In this document: positions 1 to 8,297 of the stretch, in pieces
Layout: each line of letters opens with the position of its first letter
How positions within the stretch are numbered: position 1 is the stretch's first letter
Origin: an uncultured Prevotellaceae bacterium
GTDB taxonomy: Bacteria; Bacteroidota; Bacteroidia; Bacteroidales; Bacteroidaceae
DNA length: 64,000 nucleotides
Reading direction: 5' to 3'
NCBI GenBank assembly: GCA_900316975.1
Contig: ONFA01000019.1
Coordinates: 1-64,000, forward strand
Program-made: the position numbers and the translations under genes
The notes under the pieces: generated by a model
Databases searched by the model: none
Seen by the model: the letters and a program-made list of their open reading frames with translations, nothing else
Told to the model about the DNA's origin: nothing

Positions 1-1032
1 ATAGGCACGGACGAACCGCATGTTGCGTTTAATTTTCAAGAAGTACTTGGTGCCAATGGAGTGATCGGTCAACCCGGAAAAATGTCCGAAGTTGCCCCCT
101 TTGATGATTTCCTCCAAGAGCAACTTCCCACGCCACTCATCAGTAGGCACAATATAAAACTTCTCCTCCAATCCAAACACTTCATGCAGCACCCACATCA
201 CCGCCCCTGCAAACTTGTATAGACCCAGATACCTCAAAGTACGTTCTATATTCTCATCCCTAAACCCTAAACCATTCCTTGCTTTCAGCAAGAAATAGTA
301 GTCCATCATCTGCCGCAACCCTATCCCTTCGTCGAAGAAATGGTGCATCAAGTGAGCCAACTGATACACCACGTTGAACTCCCAAGTCGGCACAGGGATT
401 TTTCCAACTCTGTCTGGCAACTCCACCTCATGCCGGCATTGTTCCGCCATCTTTTCCCTATACCATCGCTGCAACCTCCTGTCATAGAAAGGATTATTCA
501 TCACTCCCGGCATATAGTGCAGTTCCACTGGCACTCCTTCCCACTCATACTCCACATGATAGCACCGCACCTCCGTCTTCGGCATTCGCTTCCTGGCATA
601 CTTCACAATCTCCGTCCTTCCATCTTTCCATCTCTGTGCTTTCTGTGTGAGCCACACGTCAATGTCGCCCGATGCCCTCATGAATGGGTCGGGATACATC
701 ACCGCATTCCCCTGTCCCTTCAGCACACAGCACTCGAAACCGTCCTCCCTTAGCCGTTCTACCAACTCCACGCACCTCCTGTTCATCTCCACATTCCTCT
801 GCCGTATCCGTTCGCTCACTGCAAACCACCTCAACACCACTTCCCTCGGCACCTCCACCCCCTCGCTCTTCATCCGCTCCACTCCACGGAACCCCACCCC
901 CTGCAGGGCCTGTTCCTTCATGAACGAAAACAGCGCACCCCAATCCGTGACGGTTGGAATGCACTGCTGTGGGTCGATGCAGTAACGAAGAAAAACAAGA
1001 TGCTCTTTTGTGGAAAGAGCAAAATCTGTCAT
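1..1032 (-). CDS. Nucleotidyltransferase-fold family protein (PF14907-like), 3' end beyond window
   Basis: The frame is open for 344 codons from an ATG at 1032 and runs off the left edge, so the C-terminus is missing. Residues 104-110 read LKGQGNA and residues 122-127 read GDIDVW, the paired-aspartate signature of the uncharacterised nucleotidyltransferase family often found at the ends of Bacteroidota polysaccharide operons. The protein has no signal peptide or membrane segment. It lies 20 bp downstream of the frameshifted glycosyltransferase and is the last visible gene of the operon. Substrate and product are unknown; the family assignment rests on motif and context only. Confidence 0.75.
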   Translation of the reverse strand, partial: MTDFALSTKEHLVFLRYCIDPQQCIPTVTDWGALFSFMKEQALQGVGFRGVERMKSEGVEVPREVVLRWFAVSERIRQRNVEMNRRCVELVERLREDGFECCVLKGQGNAVMYPDPFMRASGDIDVWLTQKAQRWKDGRTEIVKYARKRMPKTEVRCYHVEYEWEGVPVELHYMPGVMNNPFYDRRLQRWYREKMAEQCRHEVELPDRVGKIPVPTWEFNVVYQLAHLMHHFFDEGIGLRQMMDYYFLLKARNGLGFRDENIERTLRYLGLYKFAGAVMWVLHEVFGLEEKFYIVPTDEWRGKLLLEEIIKGGNFGHFSGLTDHSIGTKYFLKIKRNMRFVRAY

Positions 1033-1052
1033 GACAAGGGAATGAAATGTAT

Positions 1053-1826
1053 TTAGTGGGTGAATAAATTGTTGAACAACTCCTTGTGCTGCTGTGCGAC
1101 TCTCGAAACATCGTATTTTTCAGTCACCTTCCTCTTGGCCGTATCCCTCATCTTCTGTGCCTCAACAGGATGGGTGTAATAAAAATACACTTTGTCAGCC
1201 ACTTCTTCGGGCGAATCCACATTGACAAGTTCACCATCAATCCCGTTTTCAACGATTGTAGGGATTGCATCGACATTGGTAGCCACAAAGTTTTTCTCCG
1301 CTGCCATATATTCAACTATCGCCAATCCAAAACCTTCCCATCGGGAGAGCAACACTGCCACGTCAAAGATTTTCAGATAAGCGTATGGATTTTCAGTCCA
1401 TCCTGTCACAATCAGGTGTAATCCATTCTTCTGAGCATATTGCTTCACCTTTGCCTCCTCTTCGCCATTCCCCACTATAATATAATATGTGTTTGGAATC
1501 TTCTCGCTAATTAACTTAGCAGATTTGATAAATACATCGGGGGCTTTTTGTGGCGAGAGCCTTCCTATCATTCCGACAACGAAGGCCGTTTCTGGAATGC
1601 CCAAAGTTTCTCTTGCGATGGTTTGTGCTGCCTGTACAGCCTGCACATCTATTCCGTTCTCGATGATTTCAAGTTTAGCTCCATTGTCTATCCCATTTTC
1701 TATGGCTGACTTGTATTCCGCTTTGGAAATACACACTATCCTGTCCGTCGAGTTGGAAAGCAATCTTTCTATCACCTTATAGACGAATCCTTTTCCAGTC
1801 ATGGCTACTTCATGTTGAAAGCCCAC
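1053..1826 (-). CDS. Glycosyltransferase family 4, C-terminal part (frameshifted gene)
   Basis: This frame encodes the nucleotide-sugar-binding half of a GT4 enzyme. GRLSPQK lies at residues 88-94, and the EGFGLAIVE motif at 164-172 holds the E-x7-E pair that binds the donor. The frame opens with a GTG codon but has no acceptor domain; that domain is encoded in another frame by 1805-2158. The two frames join at NPHGWAFNM followed by EVAMTGKG. Restoring one G (ATGAA to ATGGAA) near 1812-1818 would reconnect them into a roughly 370-aa enzyme. It would transfer a sugar during repeat-unit assembly at the inner membrane. Either the gene is broken or the base is a sequencing error. Confidence 0.75.
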   Translation of the reverse strand: MGFQHEVAMTGKGFVYKVIERLLSNSTDRIVCISKAEYKSAIENGIDNGAKLEIIENGIDVQAVQAAQTIARETLGIPETAFVVGMIGRLSPQKAPDVFIKSAKLISEKIPNTYYIIVGNGEEEAKVKQYAQKNGLHLIVTGWTENPYAYLKIFDVAVLLSRWEGFGLAIVEYMAAEKNFVATNVDAIPTIVENGIDGELVNVDSPEEVADKVYFYYTHPVEAQKMRDTAKRKVTEKYDVSRVAQQHKELFNNLFTH

Positions 1827-2158
1827 CCATGTGGGTTATAGACCACCTTGCACCTCAATCCAAGACACGCAAGCCTCCCCAATCCACCAGCAAAACTGCT
1901 GTGGCAATATACAATATCTGGGTGGTGCTTTCGGATAAGTTTTCTGATGGTTTTTACTTGCGAAATAATCTTAAGAGGTGAGAAAGTTTGTCGCATTTCT
2001 ATTTGCTCCACCTGATTAACAACTCTTTCGTACTTACACTTGTCAAAATGGAACGAACATACAAATACCTGCTCGTATTCATCTTGCAACTGCGGCAAAA
2101 GCATTTCTAAATATCGGTCAACACCCCCTGCGCATTCTGCAATATGCATTATTTTCAT
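1805..2158 (-). CDS. Glycosyltransferase family 4, N-terminal part (frameshifted gene)
   Basis: The 117 residues give the acceptor-binding Rossmann half of a GT4 enzyme: it starts MKIMHIAECAGGVDRY and continues through a YCHSSFAGGLGR segment to YNPHGWAFNMK, then hits TAG. Complete GT4 proteins continue here into the donor-binding domain, which lies in the -1 frame in 1053-1826. The two halves overlap by 22 bp. On its own this piece is unlikely to be active. It is preceded by 266 bp without a gene, a longer gap than elsewhere in the operon. Confidence 0.7.
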   Translation of the reverse strand: MKIMHIAECAGGVDRYLEMLLPQLQDEYEQVFVCSFHFDKCKYERVVNQVEQIEMRQTFSPLKIISQVKTIRKLIRKHHPDIVYCHSSFAGGLGRLACLGLRCKVVYNPHGWAFNMK

Positions 2159-2424
2159 AACAGAAGGAAAATTGAAAGTCTTTTTCTATCGTACCCCACA
2201 GGTATGGTTCATGCACTTTTTCTTATGGCTCTTTCTATTTGTTTCACGCTTTCTTGCGACAAGAGAATAAAACTGACGTTAGAACAACATTGTTTTAACG
2301 TAACATGGGATTTGTGCTAATTGTAAGGGCTATGACTTTTGTGGACACCGAGGTAATAATAGGTTTACAGAATGTACAAGCATGTCAATTCTACTTATTA
2401 TCCTCCGCCATGTAACATCTCATT
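2159..2424. other. Intergenic gap inside the polysaccharide operon
   Basis: These 266 bp separate the glycosidase from the broken GT4 in an operon whose other gaps are mostly under 100 bp. I see no TAnnTTTG box on the - strand, no strong hairpin and no convincing reading frame. It may be what is left of a lost gene. Confidence 0.4.
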
Positions 2425-3663
2425 TTACCCATCTATATTTAGTTTAAACTTTTTCCCTCCGACCAAATATTTAACAGATGGTGTTATCTCAACCGATTGA
2501 CCATTAATCTTTATTTCCTTACCATTAATATCATAACATGTAAAAGTACCAGAATAATTTAGTTTAATTATTTCGTCTTTTTCCGAGGTCCAAAGGGCAT
2601 AAACCTTTTTCCCGTCTGGTCTTTTCCACTGTGACATGAAAACATTCCCCTTTCTCTTCAGACTAGGCCGCGTAGATTTATCGGGACACATCATCGTCAA
2701 TGTTTTATATGCATAATAAGCAGGCTTTGGTGTGTAATCTTTATGCCAAAGCCCAAAGAAATCCTCTTTATCTTTAGGATTCTGTTCCCTGGATCTCGAT
2801 TTGTACCAAAATACCTTATCAATGCCACAGGCAAAAGAAATAATGAATATTCGAGGAAGTCTATTTGCTTGTGATTGTTCTGTAGCCCCAACAACAGAAG
2901 AAGTCCCACACTCAGTCAACCATACATTTTTTTTAAGGCTGTATTTTATGAGCTTTTGGCTCAAATGAGTGAAATAATCCAATAACACTTCGGGTTCTAC
3001 TGTCTTTGGGCTGTACCGATGCACATTCATAATATCAAAATATGATGACACTCCAGCGCTGAAGACACTATCAATAAACTTTGTGTCTGTATTAGCTATG
3101 CCAGAAAAGGCAACTTTGGTGTTTTTATTATCTCTCTTTATAACTGCACTGCCCACTTTAAGCAATTTAACATAGTCTTTCGCATATATACCAGGTAACC
3201 AATGGTTAATAATATCAACTTCATTAATTATTTCCCAACAAGGAACTTGGCTATAGTGATGGGAAGTATGCTCTACATATCGAATCCATTTATCTAATTC
3301 CGTCATTTTGAAATTTTTGCGCAAAGTAATAATGCCTAAAACATTTTTCCTGTATGCATGTACGGATGACATGAGACTGTCAAAATGATTATACCTTAGA
3401 CTGTCAGTCCCTTGCAGCATCATAGAAGGCCAGTCCCAATCTGTGCGAATCCATGAGATACCGACACTGTCAATCATTTTCAGTTCATCTTCCCGGGTGT
3501 CGAATTCATATCTAGATCCTTTTCTACTAATGTGCGAACATATGCCATATGGATTGTCCAATCTCTTGGAACATTTGAATAAAGGTTTGTACTCTTCGTT
3601 ATCTGCGCCACAGGAACTGGCAAATAACATGATCACCCCTAATAAAATAATGCACCGTGTCAC
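2425..3663 (-). CDS. Secreted lipoprotein glycoside hydrolase (GH39/GH5-like, PslG-type role)
   Basis: The 412-aa protein starts with a lipoprotein signal whose lipobox (FASSC) puts the acylated cysteine at residue 18. A (beta/alpha)8 retaining glycosidase of clan A is indicated by WEIINEVD at 143-150 (E148 as acid/base), NVHRYSP around 213-219 and WLTECG at 248-253 (E251 as nucleophile). Clan A enzymes inside exopolysaccharide operons, such as PslG of Pseudomonas (GH39), trim or release polymer during export, and the same role is inferred here. Its ATG overlaps the stop of nothing upstream but its first 4 bp overlap the end of the Fe-S gene (3660-3663), showing translational coupling. The exact GH family and linkage cannot be fixed from sequence. 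Confidence 0.7.
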   Translation of the reverse strand: MTRCIILLGVIMLFASSCGADNEEYKPLFKCSKRLDNPYGICSHISRKGSRYEFDTREDELKMIDSVGISWIRTDWDWPSMMLQGTDSLRYNHFDSLMSSVHAYRKNVLGIITLRKNFKMTELDKWIRYVEHTSHHYSQVPCWEIINEVDIINHWLPGIYAKDYVKLLKVGSAVIKRDNKNTKVAFSGIANTDTKFIDSVFSAGVSSYFDIMNVHRYSPKTVEPEVLLDYFTHLSQKLIKYSLKKNVWLTECGTSSVVGATEQSQANRLPRIFIISFACGIDKVFWYKSRSREQNPKDKEDFFGLWHKDYTPKPAYYAYKTLTMMCPDKSTRPSLKRKGNVFMSQWKRPDGKKVYALWTSEKDEIIKLNYSGTFTCYDINGKEIKINGQSVEITPSVKYLVGGKKFKLNIDG

Positions 3664-4877
3664 CTTCTCTCGTCTCTCCTTGTATAAACCTTCATAAACA
3701 TTCGTTTAGCAAGCATATAGATTCCAAGTCTATGGCAAGTCAAGCGGACAAAAGCATTGAGGCGTACTTTCCAGGTGAGAGGAAACCATTTCTGGAAAAA
3801 GTCGACGGGTACCATTGTGTTGCAATCTTGAAAGAATTCCGCCCGTTTGGGGTTCACAGGCACCGGCTTAAACATCTCTCTGACGTTTTCGGTCAACTTG
3901 TCAGGGTTTACAGGAATCTGCCGCAATTCATCTTCCAGTTCTTTCATGATTCTGGCACCTTTTCCCGACTGCACCAGCACCCGAGTAGTTCCGTTTCCAT
4001 CCAACTGCTTTGTGAATTTTTCTATGGGAAAGCAATCCCAGAGTGTAAGGTCACTATGCCGATAACGCTTCTTAAAACGGCAATCATAGCACGATGGTCG
4101 GTCACTCAGATTGTCGAAAAAAGCACGTAGGTAAGCATTGCTATCAATGCCCTTGTGATAGTCTTTCTCTTTTTCCTTGTTGTAGATGGAGAAAGAACTG
4201 TAATGATATCCGTAATACTTGTCACGGAACAAAATGTTGGTGAATTCACCGCCAATCATCTGCTGCTGCGCCTCTATATAGCGGGTTAGTATGCGTGGAC
4301 TTGGTATGCCACGGCATACCAAGTCCACGCATACTAACTTTTCATATTCCCGTCCGTGCAAATAGTGTCTTAGACCTTCCACTTGACAAGGTGTTCCACT
4401 GAAGCAAACCCATCGCTCTGCTTTCAAATAGTTTTGTACTAGACGAAAAGTGTTCCCCAATCGACTTTGTACATACTTGCTATTGCGGAAAATACGCAAG
4501 TCCTCTTCCCGTTCCACGGCCTGATGCTCCACGATAAAAGTACCTTCACGGTATCCTGCGCCAAAGACCACACCGCCTTGCCGAATCACCCATGTGGCTA
4601 TGGCCGTGAATGCCCCTCCAGAAGTGCTTTCCTTTCGTATCCGTTCATCCTTATGCTGAACGAGGAACCCTTGTTGTTCGTGTGGCACATCCTCATCCTC
4701 TGCATTCAAGATGGGGCACACCTTTTCACACAGTCCACAATCAACACACACATCTTTATCTACTGACGGATAAAGGAAACCCTCCTCATCCTCTGTCATC
4801 CGAATGCATTGTTTCGGACATGCGGACAAACAGGCTGTGCATCCACAGCACTTTTTCTTATCTTGTATTTCAATCAT
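3660..4877 (-). CDS. Coenzyme F420 hydrogenase/dehydrogenase beta-subunit family Fe-S protein
   Basis: The 405-aa protein carries two [4Fe-4S] ferredoxin motifs (C10-C13-C16-C20-P and C44-C47-C50-C54-P) followed by the FrhB-like region, seen in ESTSGGAF, FSGTPCQ and VDLVCRGIPSP. Family members in Bacteroidota polysaccharide loci usually sit beside a pyruvyl transferase and have no settled function; F420 itself is not expected in this phylum. The gene overlaps the upstream pyruvyl transferase by 4 bp (4874-4877). A perfect 54-nt palindrome lies within its coding sequence (4285-4338) over the conserved VDLVCRGIPSP segment. A second homologue is encoded at 18112-19335. Confidence 0.85.
   Translation of the reverse strand: MIEIQDKKKCCGCTACLSACPKQCIRMTEDEEGFLYPSVDKDVCVDCGLCEKVCPILNAEDEDVPHEQQGFLVQHKDERIRKESTSGGAFTAIATWVIRQGGVVFGAGYREGTFIVEHQAVEREEDLRIFRNSKYVQSRLGNTFRLVQNYLKAERWVCFSGTPCQVEGLRHYLHGREYEKLVCVDLVCRGIPSPRILTRYIEAQQQMIGGEFTNILFRDKYYGYHYSSFSIYNKEKEKDYHKGIDSNAYLRAFFDNLSDRPSCYDCRFKKRYRHSDLTLWDCFPIEKFTKQLDGNGTTRVLVQSGKGARIMKELEDELRQIPVNPDKLTENVREMFKPVPVNPKRAEFFQDCNTMVPVDFFQKWFPLTWKVRLNAFVRLTCHRLGIYMLAKRMFMKVYTRRDERR
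4285..4338. repeat. Perfect 26-bp inverted repeat (2-nt spacer) inside a coding sequence
   Basis: Arms 4285-4310 and 4313-4338 are exact reverse complements separated by AC. The - strand reads through it as codons for a conserved stretch of the Fe-S protein family (LVCVDLVCRGIPSPRILT), so this is not an inserted element. The mRNA could form a very stable hairpin. Confidence 0.95.
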
Positions 4878-6082
4878 AAAATATGGCGTTCTTCAAGAGC
4901 GTTTCTCAGCCATCTCCATGTAAATTGCCGCAAGGAATCCAATTCACGCAGAATAACATTAGTTTCCACACCATTCTTCAATCCTGCTGCAACATCAAAA
5001 GAGGCAGAGTCAGACTTACGTATCATCCTCCCCTGCTGATGCACCAAGGTCAACAATGAGTATAAACGCCCATTGGTTGAGGTGGGGCCATCGTCGCTGT
5101 AGCGTGGAAAGGTAAAGAACTTCTTGCTGTTCAGCATCGAAAACACAGAACAATGGAAAGAATCCGTAAAGACAAATTCAGCATCTCTTATCAACTCCAC
5201 AAATTCCTTTGGTCCCACTTGATAAGGAGTATAATCGGCAAAACCCTCATCGCTCTTCACATATTCATCCGAATGGGCAATCTGTACGATTTTCAGACCA
5301 GAATATTCACGTGCCCGTTTCACCAAATCCCGCTGCCAAGGGTTGTTCCCCAAGAAATAAACAAAAATGTATTTCTGCCCCTCTGCAAACCTCTTCCCAT
5401 CGTCGCTTGCATCTAGTGCATCTTTCCACTCTTCAGCCGTCAACAAAATGGTGGGGTCACAAACCACGGGCACATTACGTTTTGCCCATTTCGCCACCAA
5501 CTGCTGACCCGAAGATTCTCTGACAGACACGTAATCCAGACGTTTCAAAAAGCGTCTAGCCTTTTTCCCATATTGAGGAGAAAGGGTTGATACCCCAAAA
5601 CTGGTTGCCAAAGCAATCTTCGCCACATCATCTGGAACAAAATTCAAGGTGTAGTAGTCTGCCGCAATGTTACTCGGCAGCCACAACTGGTCACTACCCA
5701 CCACAAAGGCACTATACAGATGTGCATCCTTCCCTAATTCCGCTTTACTTCGGTAAACCTTGGAAAGGTGGAACTTTGTGTTTGCAAAGTTTTCAAACAT
5801 TCCATACCTCACGGCAAGATTCTGGGCGTACTCCACATTTCTCTTCTTCGCCCAAGCCTTCCGAACCGTAGCCGCCTTGTCCCTGATGGTGGCAGAGTCC
5901 AATATCTTGCTCAAAAAATACCAATATTTTGCCCTGTTGATTTCTGGCAGCAGCCCGTCTATACGGATGGTTTCATTTTCCAGTCCCAGTTTATCGAACG
6001 CCATCTGGGTGGCGAACGCCTGTAACTGGGAACCGTAATTCTTTTGGAAATAGCAGGTGACGAGAGCGATTATTGTTGACAT
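4874..6082 (-). CDS. Polysaccharide pyruvyl transferase family protein
   Basis: The 402-aa protein begins with ALVTCYFQKNYGSQLQA, the NxGSxLQ-type opening of the PF04230 family. It also has FVVGSDQLW around residues 127-135 and a FVFTDSFHCSVFSM segment near 310-323, a pattern diagnostic of the family. Members add pyruvate ketals or act as GT-B-like sugar transferases on polysaccharide repeat units in the cytoplasm. It starts 1 bp after the upstream GT2 ends and overlaps the Fe-S gene by 4 bp. Its partner at the other end of the operon is 17013-18059. The pyruvyl donor phosphoenolpyruvate is family knowledge; the acceptor sugar is unknown. Confidence 0.85.
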   Translation of the reverse strand: MSTIIALVTCYFQKNYGSQLQAFATQMAFDKLGLENETIRIDGLLPEINRAKYWYFLSKILDSATIRDKAATVRKAWAKKRNVEYAQNLAVRYGMFENFANTKFHLSKVYRSKAELGKDAHLYSAFVVGSDQLWLPSNIAADYYTLNFVPDDVAKIALATSFGVSTLSPQYGKKARRFLKRLDYVSVRESSGQQLVAKWAKRNVPVVCDPTILLTAEEWKDALDASDDGKRFAEGQKYIFVYFLGNNPWQRDLVKRAREYSGLKIVQIAHSDEYVKSDEGFADYTPYQVGPKEFVELIRDAEFVFTDSFHCSVFSMLNSKKFFTFPRYSDDGPTSTNGRLYSLLTLVHQQGRMIRKSDSASFDVAAGLKNGVETNVILRELDSLRQFTWRWLRNALEERHIL

Positions 6083-6083
6083 A

Positions 6084-7163
6084 TTAATAATTATAATAGC
6101 CTCTTTTCAACAGCTTTTGTTTGGCAATGGCTATTGGTTTTAATAGAATATATAATCTTACTTTCATAAAGAGCAGCGCAATTCTTCTCTGTGTATCTAA
6201 CTCTGTAAGAGATGTATAGGAAATCGCTTTTCGGCAAATATCATTTTGGTTTATTATATTCGCAAACTTTCTTGCCGCTGTCCATACATTATCAAGGCTA
6301 TTCGGATGAAAATATGTATTCATTGCAACAGCTATCAATGCATAAACAATTCTTTGGTATAAGGCATTCTCAAACGATTTACCATAAGACATCTTGGCTA
6401 CATCTTCTGCCATCACATTCATGCAGTCCATTAAGCACTGAGTATTCTTTTCATCTATTCGCTTGGATATACTAGTGTCATTATAGCGATAATGATTGAA
6501 ATATTCCTTTATAAACAGAGCTTTTTTCGCGTGATAGAATACACGTAATGAAAACTCTGTCCCCTCCATTCCCTGTCTTAATCTATTGTCATGCTTGATA
6601 CCATATTGACGAGCATAGTCGGTATTAATAAGTTTGGAATAAGCGGTTGCGATTCCTGATTTATATATTAATACATTTCGAGACAACTCTTGGCATTCTG
6701 AATCCTTATATAGTTTTCTACTTTCATCGCAATGCCATTCCCATTTACCTTTGATTGAATTATCACCTAACTCTTGAATGCAGTTCCAGAACACAATATT
6801 CACATCAGGGAAATCCTTAATATTTTCCAACAATTTCTCACACGTATTTTCATCTATCCAATCATCACCATCCAAATACATGTGCCATTCGCCTTTCACA
6901 ATATCAAATCCTGCATTACGAGCAGACACAAGTCCTCCATTTTCTTTATGTATCACTTTGACACGCAGGTCTTTGTTAGCGTACTCATCGCATATTTTAC
7001 CACAGGTATCAGGTGATCCATCATCAACTAAGATTATTTCAATTTCCCTAAGGGTCTGATTAATACAACTCTCTATACATTGACGAAGGAATCTTTCAGG
7101 CACCTTATAGATTGGAACAATAATAGACACTAAGGGTTGTTTATCCATTATTTCAAAATTCAT
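6084..7163 (-). CDS. Glycosyltransferase family 2
   Basis: A GT-A fold is shown by SIIVPIYK at the N-terminus, LVDDGSPD (residues 46-52), NGGLVSARNAG and the metal-binding DGDD at 98-101. The C-terminal 150 residues are typical of CPS transferases of about 330-360 aa. It should add one sugar to the lipid-linked repeat unit at the cytoplasmic face. A second in-frame ATG five codons later (7148) is an equally good start. The start region is duplicated upstream as a 30-bp direct repeat (7203-7232). Confidence 0.85.
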   Translation of the reverse strand: MNFEIMDKQPLVSIIVPIYKVPERFLRQCIESCINQTLREIEIILVDDGSPDTCGKICDEYANKDLRVKVIHKENGGLVSARNAGFDIVKGEWHMYLDGDDWIDENTCEKLLENIKDFPDVNIVFWNCIQELGDNSIKGKWEWHCDESRKLYKDSECQELSRNVLIYKSGIATAYSKLINTDYARQYGIKHDNRLRQGMEGTEFSLRVFYHAKKALFIKEYFNHYRYNDTSISKRIDEKNTQCLMDCMNVMAEDVAKMSYGKSFENALYQRIVYALIAVAMNTYFHPNSLDNVWTAARKFANIINQNDICRKAISYTSLTELDTQRRIALLFMKVRLYILLKPIAIAKQKLLKRGYYNY

Positions 7164-7232
7164 AGTTCGTCACACACGCCGCTTGCGTAGTTCGCATCGT
7201 TCGTTGTTTATCCATTATTTCAAAATTCATAG
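7136..7232. repeat. 30-bp direct repeat duplicating a gene's start region
   Basis: The same 30 bases occur at 7136-7165 and 7203-7232, offset 67 bp. They cover the first codons (MNFEIMDKQ) of the downstream GT2. From the upstream copy the frame stops after about 23 codons, because the offset is not a multiple of three. The 37 bp between the copies are unrelated to the flanks. Confidence 0.9.
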
Positions 7233-7253
7233 GGAATTCCCATTTTCAGTATA

Positions 7254-8294
7254 CTATCCAAAAACGATTGAAGTACGAGTAGCATCAGTGGTGCCCCTCT
7301 CTCTTTCCGTTTCTTTCTCTAACAATTTCTTATTGATTGAATTCTTCATTTTAATTTTAATTCTTTGGTAAACAGAATCGGGAAGACATGTAATTAGCAA
7401 TTGCTTTCCTATCAATTTTATTAAAGAATTAAAATTGTATTTAATGAGATTTACAAAACCTATTTGACTTATCGTCAACCTTAAACCTTGCCATGTTTGG
7501 TCGAGTCCCAGACTTTGTCCTGCAAGACTACCCAAGTATTGCTGTGCAATACCAGCAAACAATGTAGAATCCAAGGATTTGCGCTTATCGTGGAAAACAT
7601 CAAAGATAATGGATGATCGTTTTATAAATGTCAAAGCATTCCATGATACTCCCTCACTGACATCATCTTCATCGTTGTGTAAGCCACCTGTAGAATGTCT
7701 CACTATCTTAGACTTAAAAAAATAACTGTCTTCGTCTTTACGCTCAAGATGCTTTAATATATAAATGGTCTGACCAACCATAGAAGAAAGGTTGATATAA
7801 TAATATTGGATGTCATCCAACAACTTATCCCGATTAAAAACACCTGATGATATATATAGGAAATTACCAAATATCCAGTGACGTTTGCACAATTCTGTTA
7901 AATCCTTAAACGAATGTAAATCCTTTTCTATATAAGAATTATACTTGAAAAACAAAGCATCAGGATATTTCTCAATACTGTCTAATATGGTCTTAATAGC
8001 ATTCGGCAAAGGTCCATCATCGTCTCCCAATGTCCATACCCATTTTGTATCTGCATGATATACCACGCCACAGATATTAGCATCCCCCCCAATATTTGTT
8101 CTGTTTCTGACAATTTTAAATTTCTGCTTTTCCTCTTCTGTAAACAGATCAGCAACAGGAGTATCACTACAGTTATCCCATACTCTCAATACAACTTGGT
8201 CATTAAGTTGTGGCAACAACGCTCTGACAGACTTCTTTATGCTTTCTGGCCTATTATAAGTTGGAATTCCTATAGTAAGTATTGGATTGCCCAT
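7254..8294 (-). CDS. Glycosyltransferase family 2
   Basis: The 346-aa protein opens LTIGIPTYNRP and has WDNCSD at 39-44 in place of the usual VDDGS, then the metal-binding GDDDGP at 90-95. This is the GT-A pattern of a GT2 subfamily common in O-antigen and CPS loci. It lies 3 bp after the stop of the ThDP enzyme, so the two are co-transcribed. It may be the transferase that uses the branched CDP sugar made by the preceding genes, but this is inferred from position only. It is cytoplasmic or peripherally bound and has no membrane segments. Confidence 0.82.
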   Translation of the reverse strand: MGNPILTIGIPTYNRPESIKKSVRALLPQLNDQVVLRVWDNCSDTPVADLFTEEEKQKFKIVRNRTNIGGDANICGVVYHADTKWVWTLGDDDGPLPNAIKTILDSIEKYPDALFFKYNSYIEKDLHSFKDLTELCKRHWIFGNFLYISSGVFNRDKLLDDIQYYYINLSSMVGQTIYILKHLERKDEDSYFFKSKIVRHSTGGLHNDEDDVSEGVSWNALTFIKRSSIIFDVFHDKRKSLDSTLFAGIAQQYLGSLAGQSLGLDQTWQGLRLTISQIGFVNLIKYNFNSLIKLIGKQLLITCLPDSVYQRIKIKMKNSINKKLLEKETERERGTTDATRTSIVFG

Positions 8295-8297
8295 GTC

